Shown here: piece by piece, positions 8,193 to 16,772 of the stretch
Layout: each line of letters begins with the position of its first letter
How positions within the stretch are numbered: the first letter of the stretch is position 1
Assembly (NCBI GenBank): GCA_043779185.1
Contig: JAYWEQ010000108.1
Location: 1 to 48,303, forward strand
DNA: 48,303 bases
Source of the DNA: JAYWDA01 sp043779185
Lineage (GTDB): Bacteria; Bdellovibrionota; Bdellovibrionia; Bdellovibrionales; Bdellovibrionaceae
Reading direction: 5' to 3'
The notes under the pieces: generated by a model
The model's input: the letters and a program-made list of their open reading frames with translations, nothing else
What the model was told of the DNA's origin: nothing
Databases searched by the model: none
Position numbers and translations under genes: made by a program

Positions 8193-9590
8193 ATGAATTC
8201 GCTTCATTCGATTTTGCGTTTCATGCTAGTCGTAGGTTTTTTCTTAGGAAGCCTGCTAGCCTTTTATTCCTTTGAAGGACAAGTCGAATCCGAAGAGCTT
8301 GCTTCAAGATCACAAAGCTCTGTGAAGGCCTCTTTATCATCAAAAAAATTATCTGATGCCGATGGCCGCGAACTAGAAAATTCCGTCATTCTGAATCAAA
8401 CCCAAGAAGTCAACGATGAGCCCAGCGTCTTATTTAATGATCCCGCTATTGCGCAAGCCTGGGGTCTAAAAAAGACCAGCGCTCCGAAAGCTTGGGCCAT
8501 CAGTAAAGGTTCAAAAGACGTTGTTGTCGCGATCATTGATACGGGCGCCGATGTTCATCATGAAGATTTAAAGAATAATATCTGGAGAAATCCTGGTGAA
8601 ACTGGATTGGACAGCCGCGGTCGCGATAAAGCGACCAATGGGATCGATGATGATGGCAACGGTTTTATTGACGATGTGAATGGCTGGAACTTTGTTTCAA
8701 ACACCAATGACCTAACCGACAACCATGGACACGGAACCCACATCGCAGGAATTATCGGCGCTGAGGGTGATAACGGCAAAGGCATCAGCGGGATCTCTCC
8801 GCATGTTTCCCTTATGATCTTAAAATATTTTGATCCTAAAGTGCCTAATACGGATAATTTGAAAAATACGATCCGAGCCATGCAGTACGCGACCCAGATG
8901 GGCGCGATGATTATCAATTACTCAGGCGGTGGAACTGATTTCAGCAAAGAAGAATATGATGCGGTGAAGGCCGCCGAGAAAAAAGGAATTTTATTTGTCG
9001 CCGCCGCAGGAAATGAACAGACGAATTCTGACACCAATCACTATTATCCAGCTGATTACAAACTGAGTAATATTATTTCTGTGACCGCCATTAATCCTTC
9101 CACTGAAGTTTTATCGTCAAGCAATTGGGGAACAGAAACTGTGGATATCGCAGCTCCAGGGCAAAATATTAGCTCGACATTACCAGGCAATTTTTATGGA
9201 TTAATGACGGGAACTTCGCAAGCCACCGCGTTTGTCAGCGGTGCCGCCGCCTTGATCAAAGCTAACAAACCTTCTTTTAAGTATATGGATTTAAAAAAAC
9301 ATATCCTAGCCACGGGCGATGCCAATCCCTCATTGCTGCAAAAAACTAGAACATCCCGGCAGCTCAACCTTTATAAATGTTTAACTGTGCTTGATCAAAA
9401 TGTGGCCGTTTCGGGGATTATTATTTCTGACTCTTCATCAGAGTCCACAGCTGGAAGTGACCCAAATAATCAGCCTTTAGGATCAACTGTTAAAGAGATG
9501 AATCAATTTGGCAGGGGTTTACAAAAATTACTCAAGAACGCCGGTAAAGAACGTTTAGGAACGGCTCCGAACACCAATGGTTCTAATTAA
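8193..9590 (+). CDS. secreted subtilisin-like serine protease (S8)
   Basis: Exported S8 protease of 465 residues. A hydrophobic N-terminal segment (about 7-28) acts as signal peptide or anchor. A short pro-region follows, then the catalytic domain with D116 in IIDTGADVHHEDL, H180 in GHGTHIAGI, the oxyanion Asn in AAAGN and S342 in MTGTSQATAFVSGAAAL. The acidic DDDGNGFIDD loop after the Asp motif probably binds calcium. After about residue 410 a Ser-rich low-complexity tail follows. The start is the ATG at 8193 because GGAGGG lies 8 bases upstream. It follows the Slt gene by 56 bases and its end overlaps the convergent zinc-ribbon gene by 4 bases. Such proteases are abundant in predatory bacteria; the substrate is unknown. 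Confidence 0.94.
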   Translation: MNSLHSILRFMLVVGFFLGSLLAFYSFEGQVESEELASRSQSSVKASLSSKKLSDADGRELENSVILNQTQEVNDEPSVLFNDPAIAQAWGLKKTSAPKAWAISKGSKDVVVAIIDTGADVHHEDLKNNIWRNPGETGLDSRGRDKATNGIDDDGNGFIDDVNGWNFVSNTNDLTDNHGHGTHIAGIIGAEGDNGKGISGISPHVSLMILKYFDPKVPNTDNLKNTIRAMQYATQMGAMIINYSGGGTDFSKEEYDAVKAAEKKGILFVAAAGNEQTNSDTNHYYPADYKLSNIISVTAINPSTEVLSSSNWGTETVDIAAPGQNISSTLPGNFYGLMTGTSQATAFVSGAAALIKANKPSFKYMDLKKHILATGDANPSLLQKTRTSRQLNLYKCLTVLDQNVAVSGIIISDSSSESTAGSDPNNQPLGSTVKEMNQFGRGLQKLLKNAGKERLGTAPNTNGSN

Positions 9591-10267
9591 TCGATAAAAT
9601 CCGAGATATGAATACGGCCAAAGACGACTGTGATCAAGCCGTAGCCCAAGAAGGCCACAGCAAAGCCAAGGCCGATCATATTTCGCAAACCTAAATTGGA
9701 AAAGCCCGCTATCACCATCAGCATGCCCGCGGCCAATGGCGCCCAATATAAAAATTTCTTCCATGGCCGGGCCTTCAACCAAACTATAAAATGCTGAAGA
9801 TCAACTGTTGGAATCTGACCTTGTCGAATTTGAGTTCGCTGATCCGCTTTCACAGACAATCGAGCCTCAACTTGGGCTAAATACTTATCACATAAATCAT
9901 CACTGCCCAGCGCCGCTTTTAATTCTTGATATTTTGTCTGAGCATATGGAAGAGCCTCAAGCTCCACACATCTTTTCACAAAGTCCTCATGGCGCTCGTG
10001 ATCATCGTAGTCTTCAAAAATTTGATTCCAAAGCTGCACTAAGCTTGGTTGCGCTTGTAAAACAACCGCCGGTTTTTCATCCATTTCCGAATCGTTGTGT
10101 TGCACTAAATAAGTTTCTACCTGGTCAACCTGTGGCGGAGGAAATTGAAAAGTAAAAACCGAGTGGCAAGCTTTGCAATCAAAATGCGGCGACTGACTGA
10201 AAATCGACTGAGTTTCAACCTGATAAAGCTTCTGACATGCTGGACAACGGACTCGTAAATGTTCCAC
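9587..10267 (-). CDS. zinc-ribbon membrane protein (MJ0042-type finger)
   Basis: 226 residues of unknown function. The N-terminus has two CxxC pairs, CPAC (about 9-12) and CKAC (about 32-35), spaced as in the MJ0042 / zinc-ribbon family often found at the N-terminus of deltaproteobacterial regulators. A soluble helical middle follows, then two transmembrane helices near the C-terminus (about 170-190 and 195-215). The only plausible start is a GTG at 10267 with no good ribosome site. It lies head to head with lnt, with about 6 bases between the two start codons, so each gene's promoter must lie inside the other. The C-terminal end overlaps the subtilase gene. Confidence 0.75.
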   Translation of the reverse strand: MEHLRVRCPACQKLYQVETQSIFSQSPHFDCKACHSVFTFQFPPPQVDQVETYLVQHNDSEMDEKPAVVLQAQPSLVQLWNQIFEDYDDHERHEDFVKRCVELEALPYAQTKYQELKAALGSDDLCDKYLAQVEARLSVKADQRTQIRQGQIPTVDLQHFIVWLKARPWKKFLYWAPLAAGMLMVIAGFSNLGLRNMIGLGFAVAFLGYGLITVVFGRIHISDFID

Positions 10268-10273
10268 AATACG

Positions 10274-11857
10274 ATGATGAGCAAAGTTATCGAATTTTTC
10301 AAGCTCAATCGTTGGGCTTTATTATCAGGCCTGCTTGTTGGGACGAGTTATGCCCCATTTCCCTGCTGGGCTTTGCTCTTTTGTTACACGCCTTTATGGC
10401 TCTGGGCCACCCGCTCTGACGTGAATTTAAGGCAAGTTTTTTGGGGAGCTTGGCTGACCCAATTTCTGCTAAGTCTGATCGGCTTTCACTGGGTGGCTTT
10501 TGTTACTTACGAATTCGGTCATATTCCGTGGCCCTTAGCACTGATCACCCTCTTCCTTTTTTGCAGCCTAGTTCATTTGTATATTCCGATCGCTTTGACG
10601 CTGGCTGTAGCTTGCGGGAGGCGTCTGGGATTGAGCCAAATATGGGTTCTGCTTTTAATTCCCTTATTTCTGAATTTGATGGAACGATTCTGGCCCAGTC
10701 TTTTTCCTTGGCACTTGGGCTACCCGCTTTATTCATCTCATATCCCGATTTACCAATGGGCCGATGTCGTTGGCTTCCTGGGCCTGTCGCTGCTGATGCT
10801 GCTTTCTAATTCTGTACTGGCCATCTGGTGGCTGAATCGCAAAGCCTGGTGGCTGCCCACTGGCTTAATGTTGACCTTAGTCATTTTAACAGTCGGCGGA
10901 CTTTTTCATGCCAAACCCTGGGATCAAACGGATTCTACAATTCCAACTTTGATTGTTCAGGGCAATATCGGAAATTTTGAAAAAGAACAGGCCGAACAAG
11001 GACAAAATTTTCAAGAGCATATCGTCAATCACTTCTTAGATCTGACCCGCAAAGGGGCTGCTGAAAATCCAGAGACCCAATTGATCGTCTGGCCAGAGAC
11101 CGCTTTCCCAGGTAATTTTGATCAAAGGACTTTAGAATTTCATTATCAACAGAAAGTCATTCAGACCTTGAAATCTTTAAAGATGCCTTTGATCACAGGT
11201 TCTTATTCCACCGAATTTAATTCAAAAACAGGAAAAGCCGTGTCGTATAATGCCATGGCTTTTTTGGACTCTAACGGCGAATTAAGTGGCCCCCTTTATC
11301 GAAAAACTCATCTTTTGGCGTACGGAGAATATTTACCGTTCAGCGAAACTTTTCCCATCCTGCTGACATGGGTGCCGATGATTGCAAACTTTGGCCGTGG
11401 TCAGGGACCAGAAGTTTTTTCCTTAAATATTAAAGATCACGTTGTCAGATGGGGCCCGCAGATTTGTTACGAAGGGCTTTATCCAGAATTTTCTCGAAAT
11501 CTAGCTCGCCTGGGGTCACAAATTTTTGTCAACATCACAAATGATTCGTGGTTTGGTCAGCCTTTCGAGCCAAGTCAGCATATGTATATGACTTTTGCCC
11601 GAGCCATTGAAAACCGCCGGCCGCTGATTCGATCCACGAACACCGGCATTAGCTCGGTGGCTCTGGCCAATGGTGACATTCAACAGTTTTCACCTTTGCT
11701 TGAATCTTGGACCGGTCGCTTTGATGTTTCTTACCTTCAGAATCCACCTTTGACTTTTTTTTCGAAGTGGGGTCATTTTGATGCTCTTTTTGTGCTGATC
11801 TTAATTTTGATCACACTTTTGATAGGATACCGAAATGCAAGAATTCGCCGCCCTTGA
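10274..11857 (+). CDS. lnt: apolipoprotein N-acyltransferase
   Basis: Adds the third acyl chain to the N-terminal Cys of lipoproteins in the inner membrane, the last step of lipoprotein maturation. About 527 residues. Six or so transmembrane helices fill the first 210 residues, followed by a periplasmic nitrilase-fold domain. The catalytic triad is visible: E275 in IVWPETAFPG, K344 in YRKTHLLAYGEYLP and C398 in GPQICYEG. The family motif NITNDSWFG and a final transmembrane helix follow. The start is uncertain: ATG at 10274 or 10277, or an ATG at 10259; none has a clear ribosome site. The many predicted lipoproteins in this window would be its substrates. mutS2 overlaps its end by 23 bases. 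Confidence 0.95.
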   Translation: MMSKVIEFFKLNRWALLSGLLVGTSYAPFPCWALLFCYTPLWLWATRSDVNLRQVFWGAWLTQFLLSLIGFHWVAFVTYEFGHIPWPLALITLFLFCSLVHLYIPIALTLAVACGRRLGLSQIWVLLLIPLFLNLMERFWPSLFPWHLGYPLYSSHIPIYQWADVVGFLGLSLLMLLSNSVLAIWWLNRKAWWLPTGLMLTLVILTVGGLFHAKPWDQTDSTIPTLIVQGNIGNFEKEQAEQGQNFQEHIVNHFLDLTRKGAAENPETQLIVWPETAFPGNFDQRTLEFHYQQKVIQTLKSLKMPLITGSYSTEFNSKTGKAVSYNAMAFLDSNGELSGPLYRKTHLLAYGEYLPFSETFPILLTWVPMIANFGRGQGPEVFSLNIKDHVVRWGPQICYEGLYPEFSRNLARLGSQIFVNITNDSWFGQPFEPSQHMYMTFARAIENRRPLIRSTNTGISSVALANGDIQQFSPLLESWTGRFDVSYLQNPPLTFFSKWGHFDALFVLILILITLLIGYRNARIRRP

Positions 11858-14165
11858 TTGGTCGGAAATTTTACAAAAAATGAGTTCTTCTGCGACCAGC
11901 ACCGGCGCCAAGGACCGCATTAATTTTTTAGCTCCCTTGTCTTCTGCGGCGGAAGCCCAAAAAAGTTTTTCTGATGTCCAAGCGGCGATGCAATTAATTG
12001 GTCTTGGCTTACGCCCTTTTATGGAAAGCTTGGATTTATTTTCACCTTGGAATAGTCGCCTGAAGAAAAAAGCAGTTCTAAAAACTTTAGAAATTAAAGA
12101 TGTGCGATTTTTTTGCTTAGAAATTTTTGCCTTGCGGGAAGCTCTTTTGCGGGTCGATAATTTATGGTCACAAGAGGTTCATCAATCGTTAATGGATCCC
12201 AGCGAGCCTTTATCTGCGATCGATCAAATTCTAACGCCTCAAGGGGATATTCGCTCTGATGCCAGCGAAAAGCTTTACAACCTATTTTCTGAGAAAGAAA
12301 AACTAGCCCGTGAAGTTCAACATCAGTTGGATAAATTAGTTAAAGCCCATAAAATGGAAAATCTGTTGCAAGATAAATATGTGACAACGCGGGAAGGCCG
12401 CTGGGTTTTACCGATTCGCAGCGGCATGCAGCACCAAATGCCGGGCGTGATCCATGGCTCATCCCAAACAAAACAGACTGTCTTTATGGAGCCGGAAACT
12501 TTGGTGCCCATCAATAATCGCTTGCGCCAAATTGAAGTGGATATTGAAGATGAAGTCGAACGTCTGCTCACCGAGCTATCGCATTATTTAGCTGAAAGAA
12601 ATTCCGAATTTGAACAAGCTCGAAAGATCCTTGAAAATTGCGATGTTATTTTGGCGCAAGGACAACTTTGTTTAAAATTAAATACCGCGCCTTGCGAGTT
12701 TTCAGAAAACTCCATCGAACTTTTGGATCTTCGACATCCCTTGCTTCAGCTTTCCGGCAAGGAAGTGATTTCAAATACTGTGACATTAAACTCTGAAAAA
12801 TCAATTTTACTGTTATCTGGCCCCAACGCCGGTGGAAAAACTGTTTTATTAAAATCGATTGGCTTAGCTGCACAGATGGCGCGCTGTGGGCTTTTGATTT
12901 GTGCTGGTGAAGGTTCGCGGTTGCCATTTTTTAAAGATGTCTTAGTCGGAATCGGCGATGCGCAAAGTGTTGATGCCGAGCTCAGCACCTTTGCCGCCCA
13001 TATGAATTTGCTCAATCAAGCGACCGACTTAAAAGGTCCCCATTCAATTGTTTTGATTGATGAAATTTGTGGATCCACTGATCCCGAAGAAGGATCTGCA
13101 TTAGCCCGAAGTTTTATCGAAAGCTTTTCCCAGCAAGGTGTTTTTGCTGTCATCACTTCGCACTTGGGTCCCTTAAAGTCTGGATGGAGTTCGGCCGATC
13201 CTATTTTAAATGGCAGTATGGAATACGTGCGCGCCACGGGTCGCCCTAGTTACCATTTTATGCCGGGCCTTCCCGGTGATTCGCTGGCCTTGCAAACAGC
13301 CAAACGGGTCGGTGTCAAAGCCACCATTGTGGACCGAGCCACAGATCTACTGTCGCCGACGACTCGCGATCGTTTGCAAAAATTAGAACAGCTTGAGCAA
13401 CTGCGCAGTGATGTGATGACCCTGCAGGAACAATGGCGCCAGGAAAATAAAAAAGTTCAGCAGCTAAAATCAAAGTACGAAGGAAAACTGCAAGAATTTG
13501 ATAAAGAAAAACAAGCCTGGCTCGAAAAAACCGTTCGTAAAGCTGAGAAAAAAGTCGATGAAGAAATGCAGAAAGTGAAAGCCGCCGATACTTTGACCAA
13601 GCACCGACAACTGCAAGAAATTAAATTTCAGCTGCCCGAAATTGTTAAAGCTAAAAGTATCGATCGCGGCCTTGCTGCGGAATCGTCCGAAGATTTTACA
13701 AAGCGTTTTCCCCCGGGATCAAAGGTTTTTGTTCCGACTTTAAATCAAGACGGCATCGTCCAAAGCACGCCTAATTCAAAAGGCGAAGTGTCCATTCTTT
13801 CAAATTCAATTCGCCTGCATTTATCTTGGCAAGAGTTAAAGCCCCCTGGGAAAGCGCAAAATCCCACCTCCCAGCTGGTCCGTGAGTCTTCTGGTTTCTC
13901 TGTCGCCTTATCAAATGAAGATATGTCTTTAGATGTCCGTGGCAAAACAGTGGAAAGCGCTCTTGAAGATTTAGAAATGGCCTTAGACCGAGCTGCGCAA
14001 CACCAAGAAGATCGTATCAAGGTGATTCACGGCCATGGCACTGAAGCTTTAAAAAAAGCTGTTCGAGCCTACTTGTCTCGTTCAATTTATGTTAAGAAGT
14101 GGAAAGCTGGATCACAAGAAAATGGTGGCGATGGGATCACTTGGGTCGAGTTAGATACTAAATAA
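11835..14165 (+). CDS. mutS2: endonuclease MutS2
   Basis: MutS-family ATPase of 776 residues lacking the mismatch-recognition domain; homologues suppress recombination or rescue collided ribosomes. Core and clamp helices fill about 1-300. Walker A GPNAGGKT is at 329-336, and Walker B is VLIDEICGSTDPEEGSALA. A charged coiled coil spans about 510-600. A KOW-like segment (GSKVFVPTLNQDGIV) precedes the C-terminal Smr nuclease domain (from about 693), with LDVRGKTVESA and IHGHGTEALKKAVRAYL. Length and order are canonical for MutS2. The ATG lies 23 bases inside lnt, so the two genes are coupled. A CBS-like gene follows after 26 bases on the same strand. Confidence 0.96.
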   Translation: MQEFAALDWSEILQKMSSSATSTGAKDRINFLAPLSSAAEAQKSFSDVQAAMQLIGLGLRPFMESLDLFSPWNSRLKKKAVLKTLEIKDVRFFCLEIFALREALLRVDNLWSQEVHQSLMDPSEPLSAIDQILTPQGDIRSDASEKLYNLFSEKEKLAREVQHQLDKLVKAHKMENLLQDKYVTTREGRWVLPIRSGMQHQMPGVIHGSSQTKQTVFMEPETLVPINNRLRQIEVDIEDEVERLLTELSHYLAERNSEFEQARKILENCDVILAQGQLCLKLNTAPCEFSENSIELLDLRHPLLQLSGKEVISNTVTLNSEKSILLLSGPNAGGKTVLLKSIGLAAQMARCGLLICAGEGSRLPFFKDVLVGIGDAQSVDAELSTFAAHMNLLNQATDLKGPHSIVLIDEICGSTDPEEGSALARSFIESFSQQGVFAVITSHLGPLKSGWSSADPILNGSMEYVRATGRPSYHFMPGLPGDSLALQTAKRVGVKATIVDRATDLLSPTTRDRLQKLEQLEQLRSDVMTLQEQWRQENKKVQQLKSKYEGKLQEFDKEKQAWLEKTVRKAEKKVDEEMQKVKAADTLTKHRQLQEIKFQLPEIVKAKSIDRGLAAESSEDFTKRFPPGSKVFVPTLNQDGIVQSTPNSKGEVSILSNSIRLHLSWQELKPPGKAQNPTSQLVRESSGFSVALSNEDMSLDVRGKTVESALEDLEMALDRAAQHQEDRIKVIHGHGTEALKKAVRAYLSRSIYVKKWKAGSQENGGDGITWVELDTK

Positions 14166-14191
14166 TTTTTTTAAAAGATAAGGGTCAATAA

Positions 14192-14638
14192 ATGCTACCA
14201 ATAAAATCCCCTCTGGGACCTCAGCTAGTTACCGTATCGGAAGAATCTAATCTGACAGCCGCTGATCTTCTTTTAAAAAAATCAAAGGGGCTGCCCTTAG
14301 TAGTACTCAATTTAAACAAAGAAATCTCTGGCTTCCTCACCACTCGCAATTTAAACGAAGCCGATGTTTCAAAAAATGGTGAAAAAAAAGTCAAAACTTT
14401 GATAAATTGTGTGGCCCTTGTAGTGCCTAAAGACATCCTTCTCAAGGACCTGTGCCAGCGAATGATCAATGAAACGATCGCAGGTTTTTTTATATCCCAT
14501 CAAGGACAAATTGAAGCAGTTATTGCCAGTGAAGAATTATTGAAGATCATCCACCAACTTTTAATTAAGATCCCCGAGACATCTTCTTTAGATGATAATT
14601 TTTTTAAAGCGACCGTCGGGCAGTATTTAGAAATTTAA
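14192..14638 (+). CDS. CBS-domain-like protein
   Basis: 148 residues, cytoplasmic, no signal or membrane segment. Two weakly similar halves each show a strand-helix pattern like a CBS motif: LVTVSEESNLTAADLLL followed by LPLVVLNLNKEISGFLTTRNL, then ALVVPKDILLKDLCQRMI followed by IAGFFISHQGQIEAVIAS. CBS pairs bind adenosine nucleotides and regulate partner proteins. No catalytic domain is attached, so this would be a stand-alone module. AAGGGTC before the ATG is a plausible ribosome site. It follows mutS2 closely, and its last 4 bases overlap the convergent PilZ-like gene. The family assignment is from pattern only. Confidence 0.6.
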   Translation: MLPIKSPLGPQLVTVSEESNLTAADLLLKKSKGLPLVVLNLNKEISGFLTTRNLNEADVSKNGEKKVKTLINCVALVVPKDILLKDLCQRMINETIAGFFISHQGQIEAVIASEELLKIIHQLLIKIPETSSLDDNFFKATVGQYLEI

Positions 14639-16656
14639 GACTCTTGCCCTTGCTTTGACAAAACGTAATTTTCGCGAATCCAAACTCTGACATGCTGGAG
14701 GAAGATATCCTGCATTCCGAAAAACACGAAATGGTTTTCAAACAACCCCTTTTCAGCTTCATTTTCTTTATTAAAATTACAGGTGGCCAGCATGACAGGC
14801 TGACCAATCTCCATGGGAAACCATAAAATAAAACGCCGGAATGAGCCCACGGTGATGGCTCGGTAATAATTCATCACTAGCCCCGCTTCAGACATTTCTA
14901 TCACTTGAATCGTATTGCCAACTTCGAATTTTTCTTTTTTTACGTACTGCTTGATTTCGATAGGGTTGGTTGGATTTAGGGATGGAAACTGGAGGTACAT
15001 CATTTTTACAAAATAACTACGCTCGACGGGTTTATAAAAAATATTTGAAAATACTTTTCCTAATAAACGCAGGCTTGTGTCATTTTTGCGCTGCTTGGCT
15101 AGGACCATCAGTTCTGGCTTATAAGCCGCTTGTTCTGTGGCTTTGACCCTTTTTTTCAAGCGCTCCAAAATTTGATTCCATAGAGTCAAATCATCTTCAC
15201 GAAGAAATTGCTCGTGGACTAAAATACCATCCACTTTTTCTGGCATCCGACTTTGAGCGACTTGCCATTTCTGGCGTTCCGCTTCCGTCAACTCAGCAAA
15301 CGTCAGCTCGACAATATTTAAGACTCCGTCTTTTAAATTTTGGTGTGATTCAAGACGAATAAAATAATCTTGGTCTTTATTTTTTAAGGTCAGAATTTTA
15401 TCATCCAAAGGATTGGTTGTTCCTTTTACCATTTCCAGCAGCTTGTTTCTCTCCTGACCTAACATCCATTGAAAAAATTCAAGCTTTTGCAACTCAGAAG
15501 GAAAAAAGCCCAGCAGGGTCTGAGCGGCTGTGATTTCTGGAATTGTTTTTATCAATTTTTTTGAAGTCACCTCAAACTGCAGTTTCATTTTAACACCGCC
15601 TGGAAAGGCCGGCGCCGGCTTGACGGCGGGAGTTTGCAAAGCTGGATCTAAATCAACTAAGAACTCACTCATACTTTTGTAGGCGACAATTTTTACATTT
15701 GAAAAGCTTCTTTCCAAAGATCCTGCCAAAGGCGCTGCACCGAATTCATCTGGATCAATAACGACGATACTAACGGAATTGGCCGACTGTTCAGGTCGCC
15801 ATTTGAAATCAAATTCTAATTCATTTTTTAGCGGCGCATTTTTTCTAAAATCAATCAGTTGTTCGGGCTCAACACCAAAAAAGGTAAATGCTGAACGAAA
15901 AACTTGAGCTAAGGTTGGATGGGGCTCGCACCGAGCGCACCTGGCAAAAGCATTGCGCGTTTTGCCTGATTTGAAAACATCACTGTAGTATTTGCTGACG
16001 GCGCCCACTGGCAAAGGTCGACTGCTCAGGGTGATAAATCCGATGTCGGAACAGGCTTCGACTTCCACATCTTTCAACATTTCTATGATGGCCGATGTTT
16101 TCATATTATGAAGTGTGTTATTGCTGGGTGGATGTCGTCCACTGATCGCAAAAATTAAGTGCTGCAATAAAATCAGTTTTTCAAAAGGTTTAAAAATCAC
16201 ATTATTAATAATTCGATCTTCCACAGTCTGGATATCAAAACCTGGATTATCAAATGCGGAAATGACAATGGCCGTCGGATCTTCTTTGGTGCAAAGGCCT
16301 TTTTGCACAAACAAAGCCTGGGTTTTTCTTAATAAGGGCAAATGTTTACTTCCCAAAATATCATTATCACTGATCATCAGGACCAATTGGTCAGCTTCAG
16401 TGGACTTTGGAGGCTCTGCTCCTTCGGGCAATGGGGCACCCACTAAGTCGGCTCGCAGTCCGCCGAAATCGATCGGCTTGATTCCCCCTTTGGAAATCGC
16501 GGCAACACCGTCTTTGGATAAAACCTGAATCCATTTCGCAAAGCCCTCTAAATCTTTAAAAATTCGAGCTTCCAGCTTCGGATCGATTTTCTGCAGAGAT
16601 TCTAAGATCTCCTCAATAAATCGACGGTCTTTTTCAAGAATATAAACGAACTTCAT
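14635..16656 (-). CDS. large REC-like / PilZ-like regulatory protein
   Basis: 673 cytoplasmic residues; a multi-domain regulator inferred from pattern. The N-terminus (1-170) reads like a response-regulator receiver: FVYILEKDRRFIEEIL, then VIFKPFEKLILLQHLIFAI. A segment around 185-235 (DVEVEACSDIGFITLSSRPLPVG) looks like a PilZ barrel. A second receiver-like start, SIVVIDPDEFGAAPL, lies near 300, followed by a PAS-like region. The C-terminus (about 560-660) has another PilZ-like barrel with IEMSEAGLVMNYYRAITVG. PilZ domains bind c-di-GMP through RxxxR and [D/N]xSxxG motifs. Here the second motif appears only in degenerate form (EMSEAG, ACSDIG) and the arginine pair is not evident, so ligand binding is doubtful. 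The start has AGAGG 4 bases upstream. Confidence 0.6.
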   Translation of the reverse strand: MKFVYILEKDRRFIEEILESLQKIDPKLEARIFKDLEGFAKWIQVLSKDGVAAISKGGIKPIDFGGLRADLVGAPLPEGAEPPKSTEADQLVLMISDNDILGSKHLPLLRKTQALFVQKGLCTKEDPTAIVISAFDNPGFDIQTVEDRIINNVIFKPFEKLILLQHLIFAISGRHPPSNNTLHNMKTSAIIEMLKDVEVEACSDIGFITLSSRPLPVGAVSKYYSDVFKSGKTRNAFARCARCEPHPTLAQVFRSAFTFFGVEPEQLIDFRKNAPLKNELEFDFKWRPEQSANSVSIVVIDPDEFGAAPLAGSLERSFSNVKIVAYKSMSEFLVDLDPALQTPAVKPAPAFPGGVKMKLQFEVTSKKLIKTIPEITAAQTLLGFFPSELQKLEFFQWMLGQERNKLLEMVKGTTNPLDDKILTLKNKDQDYFIRLESHQNLKDGVLNIVELTFAELTEAERQKWQVAQSRMPEKVDGILVHEQFLREDDLTLWNQILERLKKRVKATEQAAYKPELMVLAKQRKNDTSLRLLGKVFSNIFYKPVERSYFVKMMYLQFPSLNPTNPIEIKQYVKKEKFEVGNTIQVIEMSEAGLVMNYYRAITVGSFRRFILWFPMEIGQPVMLATCNFNKENEAEKGLFENHFVFFGMQDIFLQHVRVWIRENYVLSKQGQES

Positions 16657-16673
16657 CCTCTGATTATTTCACA

Positions 16674-16687
16674 GTTCGCTAGCGAAC
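16674..16687. promoter_or_regulatory. 14-bp perfect palindrome in divergent spacer
   Basis: GTTCGCTAGCGAAC lies 18 bases upstream of the REC/PilZ-like gene and about 85 bases upstream of the aspartate kinase gene, which is transcribed the other way. The position suits an operator acting on the minus-strand gene. No regulator is identified. Confidence 0.35.
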
Positions 16688-16735
16688 AACAGAACGGCCC
16701 TTTCAAAGGTCCAGTTCAAGTCCTTGATAAAGAAT

Positions 16736-16765
16736 TTGACAGGCCAAACCTGAAAAAGCTACCTT
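16736..16765 (+). promoter_or_regulatory. candidate promoter of the aspartate kinase gene
   Basis: A perfect -35 TTGACA (16736-16741) is followed after 18 bases by TACCTT (16760-16765), a weak -10 matching at three of six positions. The start codon is at 16773, so the transcript would begin at or one base before the ATG. No ribosome site is present. Confidence 0.4.
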
Positions 16766-16772
16766 CGCCCTG

